From NCBI GenBank assembly GCA_001784725.1, contig MFRX01000010.1:24810-33760 (forward strand): a DNA stretch of 8,951 nt, given 5' to 3'. Positions 5,983-8,951 of the stretch are shown one piece after another (the stretch's first letter is position 1; every line of letters starts with the position of its first letter). Origin of the DNA: Candidatus Moranbacteria bacterium RIFCSPHIGHO2_02_FULL_40_12b (GTDB lineage: Bacteria > Patescibacteriota > Minisyncoccia > Moranbacterales > 2-12-FULL-40-10). The notes beneath the pieces are model-generated. The model was not told the origin of the DNA. It did no database searches and saw only the letters and a list, made by a program, of their open reading frames with translations. A program made the position numbers and the translations under genes.

Positions 5983-5991
5983 AGCCGGCTT
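5961..5991 (-). terminator. Intrinsic terminator of the DUF3352-type gene
   Basis: AAGCCG (5986-5991) pairs with CGGCTT (5972-5977) around an 8-base loop, and the transcript then runs into a U-tract interrupted by one A (to 5961). It starts 17 bases after the TAG stop of the upstream gene. The same bases also hold the -35 of the amidase promoter. Confidence 0.8.
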
Positions 5992-6008
5992 CTTAATTTG
6001 CAAAATAC

Positions 6009-8720
6009 CTATAAACATTCTCCTCCAAATTTGCATCCGCCGCTTGAGCAGATGGCGTTTCCCGGACCGTTGCAAAAAGTAAAATTAGCGCAATTGAGGG
6101 TAAAATTCCAGTTTTCATTATCGCCGTTAAACACCGTCCATTTGGCGTCGCTGGAGTTGGGACCGCAAGCGGAAATAGCCGGCCAAGTATAATCGCCCTT
6201 ACTGCACATTTTTTCCCCGCTGTTGCCTGACAAAATCGTTCCTCCATCATCCCGGCATATAATCCCAGAAGGCATTGCTGAACTCATGCTGGATTTTATA
6301 TATGCTTTATTGGCTTTTGCCCTTGACCCGGTAACGCCCTTTTCAATATTTTTTATGGCCTCTTCCGCCCGGTTTTTTTCCTCCGCCGGGAGCTCTTCGA
6401 TATTAAGATAAAGATTTCCTTTCATAAATTTTTCACCAAAAGAATTCTGACCGCCGATAAGCCGGATGGTGCGGATAACCGCTCCGACGGCGAAAAACTC
6501 ATCGCTTCTTTCAATATCGATTTCATCTTTCAAGTAGTGGTTGAAATAATAACTGACCGCACCCCAAAAACCCTTGGTATTGATAAATGACCTTCCTATA
6601 CCTTCCTCATCCCAGTGGGAGGCCACTTGCTGGAAAAATTTATTATTCGCCAGTTTAGGTTCCGAATTATTTTTTAATTCTCTCATTAACGCCTGCGTCG
6701 CGGCAAAATGCGAACCCAATATGAATGTTTTGTCCAGTATGGCGTAATCGAAAGAGATTTCAGCGCCCGGAAATTTGTAGGAATATATTTTCCCTTCAGA
6801 AGTGTCAGTTTCGGTAATGGCCGAATTCAGGATTTCCTCCGCTCTTTTTTTCTGCTCTTCCATTTTTTTCTTATATTCCGGAGTGCAGTAATAGGCAGTA
6901 TACTTTTTTGTGTCTGGATTATTGCAGTCAATTTCTTTATAATAATTAAGGGAATAATTGTAAGTGGCATAATACTGATTTTTGGCATAATCAATTATTT
7001 TTTTCATCGTATCAAACATAGCGCCCGGATTGTCAATATCGGCAAGAAATACGTGCTTGGGCTCGGTTCCGCTGAAAGTAAACATTACATATGAGACATT
7101 CCCGACGAATTGATCTATGATGTCCGTTTCAATATTTATTCCCGCACCAGACGAGATGTCGTCAAGTCCTTCGTTCCACTCCTGCAATCCTTCCTGGGTT
7201 AAGTTTCCCCGCTTAAAGTTGTAATACAGCTTTTTGAAATTAACGTACTCCGCGAAAACATCGGCCCATTGCCCTTCAATTTTTTCGGGGATTTTTCCGG
7301 CGAATCCATCCGCGTAGGAATAATTTTTTATGTCTCCTAAGTCCAGTTGATTGGAAATATTTTTGAATGATACGCCATCTTTGCTCAATTTGACGGAATA
7401 GCCCGCAATAAGATTGTCCGGGTATTTTATGATGCTGTCGCTCATTTTCGGACAATATCCTCCTTTATCGCATCCTTTATTTTCTTTTTCAAAAAGCTTT
7501 TTAGTTTCAATGTTATAATAGAACATCAGGAGATTATCATCCTGACTGCCTATTTTCCCGAAAATCCTCAGAAAATTTTCATCGTTGGCCAGTGATTTGT
7601 TTTCTTTTTTGGAAAATATATTTTTCAAAGCGTTTTGCCTGCTCTTTCGGTCAATGAGGTCGAGCATAATATCTTGGTTGTTTGTGGCCACCCAATTTTT
7701 CCCCAGTATCGCGTTATACATGCTTCCCGCATTGAAAAATTTTGCCAGTTCATTGCTTTCATCAACTTTGGAATTTTTCCGCTTGACTTCAAAAAACTTA
7801 TAGCCGTTGTATTCGTGCTGAATAATTTCATAATCGGCGTTTTTTTTCATTTTATCCATTACTCTTTTGGCTTCCTTGAGATCCCTTACCTCGGCGGCGA
7901 CCATGAAATCCAAGGGTTTGATTTCTTCCTTTTTGTCGTCAATAGCGCTGAATGCTTGTTTCATTTCTCCCAGAACTTTCGGCATCTGATTATTTTCCAA
8001 CCCTGGTTCAAGCGCCAGATATTTTTTTAAATAATCATCTTTCGCGGCGATAGCCGACTCCTTGATCTTGCCGCGATAAAAAACGAAATTATTTCCTATT
8101 CCTCTTCCTAGGGGAATTATGTCCGGTATAATCACATAAGCCCTTTCTCCCAGGATTGCTTTTATGTCTTTTTCAAAGTCGAGATTCAGCTCGTTCAATT
8201 TTTTCTGCATCGATTCCGACATATTTTTCTGCCCTTTTTCTTTTTCCATTTTTTCTTTCATTATCTCGTAGCCCGGAAATTTTTTCATATTTTCCTCCAA
8301 AAGCTGGAATTGGCTGGAATTGGGGTCTATCGTTATCCGCATCACAAAATCTGAGTCAGAAGGGAGTATCTGTTCAATTGCCACTTTTTTGAAATATTTT
8401 TCATAAAACGAAAATCCCCAAATGCCTCCGCCTATCAAAAAAACAGGAACAGCCGCGATAGCTGTCCATTTAAGTATGGTCATTATTTTATTTTTTTTGG
8501 GCTGGAAATCGCCCTGTATGATTGGAATATTCGAAGAACTGATTTGAGGCGAAGAATTTGGATTTTCTCCTACCACATTCATTTCCAATATTTTTCCCTC
8601 TTTCTTTTCCGGTGCTCCGCTTTGAGCCGCGGCAAATGGAGGATTTACCACATTGGAATTGCCTTCAATTCCCATCGAATCCATCCAATTAGGAGATTCG
8701 TTTTGATTTTCATTTCCCAT
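6009..8720 (-). CDS. Single-pass membrane protein with DUF3352-like ectodomain and pilin-like C-terminal domain
   Basis: A complete 903-residue protein. Residues 1-78 are a Ser/Asn/Pro-rich, probably cytoplasmic tail. One membrane helix spans about 82-106. Residues 112-775 resemble DUF3352, a family of unknown function: it opens with EQILPSDSDFVMRITIDP (116-133) followed by a FPGYE segment, and later shows the repeated-strand signature around ISFDYAILDKTFILGSHFAA (655-674). Residues 157-185 and 617-632 are strongly charged helices. The last 100 or so residues change character: SRAKANKAYIKSSMS (799-813), then a Cys/Gly/Trp-rich block with SGIICRDDGG (818-827), DYTWPAISAC (843-852) and WTVFNGD (861-867). 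This resembles the globular part of Patescibacteria type IV pilins, without the prepilin helix. All 12 cysteines fall after residue 416, on the predicted outer side. No Shine-Dalgarno lies close to the ATG (8718-8720), where the leader is A-rich. A surface or adhesion role is inference. Confidence 0.88.
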   Translation of the reverse strand: MGNENQNESPNWMDSMGIEGNSNVVNPPFAAAQSGAPEKKEGKILEMNVVGENPNSSPQISSSNIPIIQGDFQPKKNKIMTILKWTAIAAVPVFLIGGGIWGFSFYEKYFKKVAIEQILPSDSDFVMRITIDPNSSQFQLLEENMKKFPGYEIMKEKMEKEKGQKNMSESMQKKLNELNLDFEKDIKAILGERAYVIIPDIIPLGRGIGNNFVFYRGKIKESAIAAKDDYLKKYLALEPGLENNQMPKVLGEMKQAFSAIDDKKEEIKPLDFMVAAEVRDLKEAKRVMDKMKKNADYEIIQHEYNGYKFFEVKRKNSKVDESNELAKFFNAGSMYNAILGKNWVATNNQDIMLDLIDRKSRQNALKNIFSKKENKSLANDENFLRIFGKIGSQDDNLLMFYYNIETKKLFEKENKGCDKGGYCPKMSDSIIKYPDNLIAGYSVKLSKDGVSFKNISNQLDLGDIKNYSYADGFAGKIPEKIEGQWADVFAEYVNFKKLYYNFKRGNLTQEGLQEWNEGLDDISSGAGINIETDIIDQFVGNVSYVMFTFSGTEPKHVFLADIDNPGAMFDTMKKIIDYAKNQYYATYNYSLNYYKEIDCNNPDTKKYTAYYCTPEYKKKMEEQKKRAEEILNSAITETDTSEGKIYSYKFPGAEISFDYAILDKTFILGSHFAATQALMRELKNNSEPKLANNKFFQQVASHWDEEGIGRSFINTKGFWGAVSYYFNHYLKDEIDIERSDEFFAVGAVIRTIRLIGGQNSFGEKFMKGNLYLNIEELPAEEKNRAEEAIKNIEKGVTGSRAKANKAYIKSSMSSAMPSGIICRDDGGTILSGNSGEKMCSKGDYTWPAISACGPNSSDAKWTVFNGDNENWNFTLNCANFTFCNGPGNAICSSGGCKFGGECL

Positions 8721-8753
8721 TTTTTTGTTTGTGTATGTTTTTCCCCTATTGCC

Positions 8754-8759
8754 ATTTTA
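8754..8759 (-). promoter_or_regulatory. Candidate extended -10 promoter of the DUF3352-type gene
   Basis: TAAAAT (five of six to the -10 consensus) is preceded by TGT, an extended -10 dinucleotide. Nothing good matches a -35 at 16-18 bases; the upstream bases are the T-rich tail of the previous terminator. Transcription would start near 8747, about 27 bases before the ATG. Confidence 0.4.
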
Positions 8760-8770
8760 ACATAATGAAA

Positions 8771-8806
8771 TAAAAAAACAAAACAAGGTTTAACACAACC
8801 TCGTTT
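8771..8806 (-). terminator. Intrinsic terminator after the probable SIMPL gene
   Basis: AAACGAGGUU (from 8797-8806) pairs with AACCUUGUUU (from 8781-8790), giving ten pairs including one G-U around a 6-base loop. A U-rich tail, UGUUUUUUUA (8771-8780), follows. It lies about 30 bases past the TAA at 8836-8838 and points the same way as that gene. Confidence 0.8.
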
Positions 8807-8835
8807 GTATTTCAATCTTAATAAAATATAGGGCT

Positions 8836-8951
8836 TTATTTCACTTCATACTGCAAGTTCATCTCGATTATGATTTCCTGCGTGCCGGTGGGAATTTGGG
8901 GAGCCGGAGCAACCGCTTTTTCCGCCACTCCGCCGGCGCCGAACCCGCTGG
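8836..8951 (-). CDS. Probable SIMPL (DUF541) domain protein, C-terminal end (gene runs off the right edge)
   Basis: The minus-strand frame is open from the window edge to TAA at 8836-8838, leaving 37 residues. The visible end is a Gly/Ala/Pro-rich stretch, then PQIPTGTQEIIIEMNLQYEVK with a beta-strand pattern of alternating hydrophobic residues. That ending (PxPIxPGxQEVxVxVxVxYE) is common in SIMPL/DUF541 proteins, exported or periplasmic proteins of poorly defined function. With so few residues the family call is tentative; the existence of a coding end is well supported by frame, base composition and the terminator just downstream. Confidence 0.55.
   Translation of the reverse strand, partial: SGFGAGGVAEKAVAPAPQIPTGTQEIIIEMNLQYEVK

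Noticed and set aside
5993..6250. 85-codon minus-strand frame overlapping the 3' end of the DUF3352-type gene in another phase
   Set aside because: The 903-residue frame shows domain structure through this region; the alternate frame is a shadow with no recognisable features.
6708..7094. 128-codon plus-strand frame rich in Phe and Ile, seemingly membrane-like
   Set aside because: It is antisense to the DUF3352-like coding region; Phe/Ile richness is what the complement of Lys/Glu/Asn-rich coding DNA produces.
1..8951. tRNA, rRNA, CRISPR arrays, transposases or phage genes
   Set aside because: No cloverleaf, rRNA segment, regularly spaced repeat array or mobile-element protein was recognised on either strand by reading.

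Overview
The window looks like chromosomal DNA from a bacterium of the candidate phyla radiation (Patescibacteria), probably a Parcubacteria-like lineage. This is an inference, not a database result. It rests on a beta-prime subunit carrying a coiled-coil-like insertion after the N-terminal zinc finger, a very large DUF3352-type surface protein ending in a cysteine-rich pilin-like domain, and short AT-rich spacers built from TTTAAAATT and AATTCGTAATTT repeats. All genes read from the minus strand with TAA or TAG stops, and no in-frame TGA is needed, so the standard bacterial code fits.

In transcription order (high to low coordinate) the window holds: the last 37 codons of a probable SIMPL/DUF541 protein (8836-8951); a hairpin terminator and a candidate promoter; a 903-residue single-pass membrane protein with a DUF3352-like ectodomain and a pilin-like C-terminus (6009-8720); a terminator overlapping the promoter of a membrane-anchored Amidase_2 peptidoglycan amidase (5198-5944); a 173-base spacer with a REP-like palindrome and short repeats; a 90-residue TsaB-like N-lobe protein (4752-5024); a 502-base regulatory spacer; rpoB (839-4249); a 109-base spacer with a hairpin; and the first 243 codons of rpoC (1-729).

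There are two functional blocks. The right half is cell-envelope biology: three predicted exported or anchored proteins, two of them separated by terminators and so probably separate transcription units. The left half is the core transcription operon rpoB-rpoC. It has two recognisable sigma70-type promoters, a leader of about 210 nt or more, a possible 11-residue leader peptide, and a stable hairpin just before the first rpoB start codon. The ribosomal protein genes rplJ-rplL that usually precede rpoB are not here; a TsaB-like mini gene takes their place.

I see no RNA gene, CRISPR array, transposase or other mobile element. The least ordinary items are the DUF3352-pilin domain fusion, the stand-alone TsaB-like half-domain, and the structured rpoB leader.
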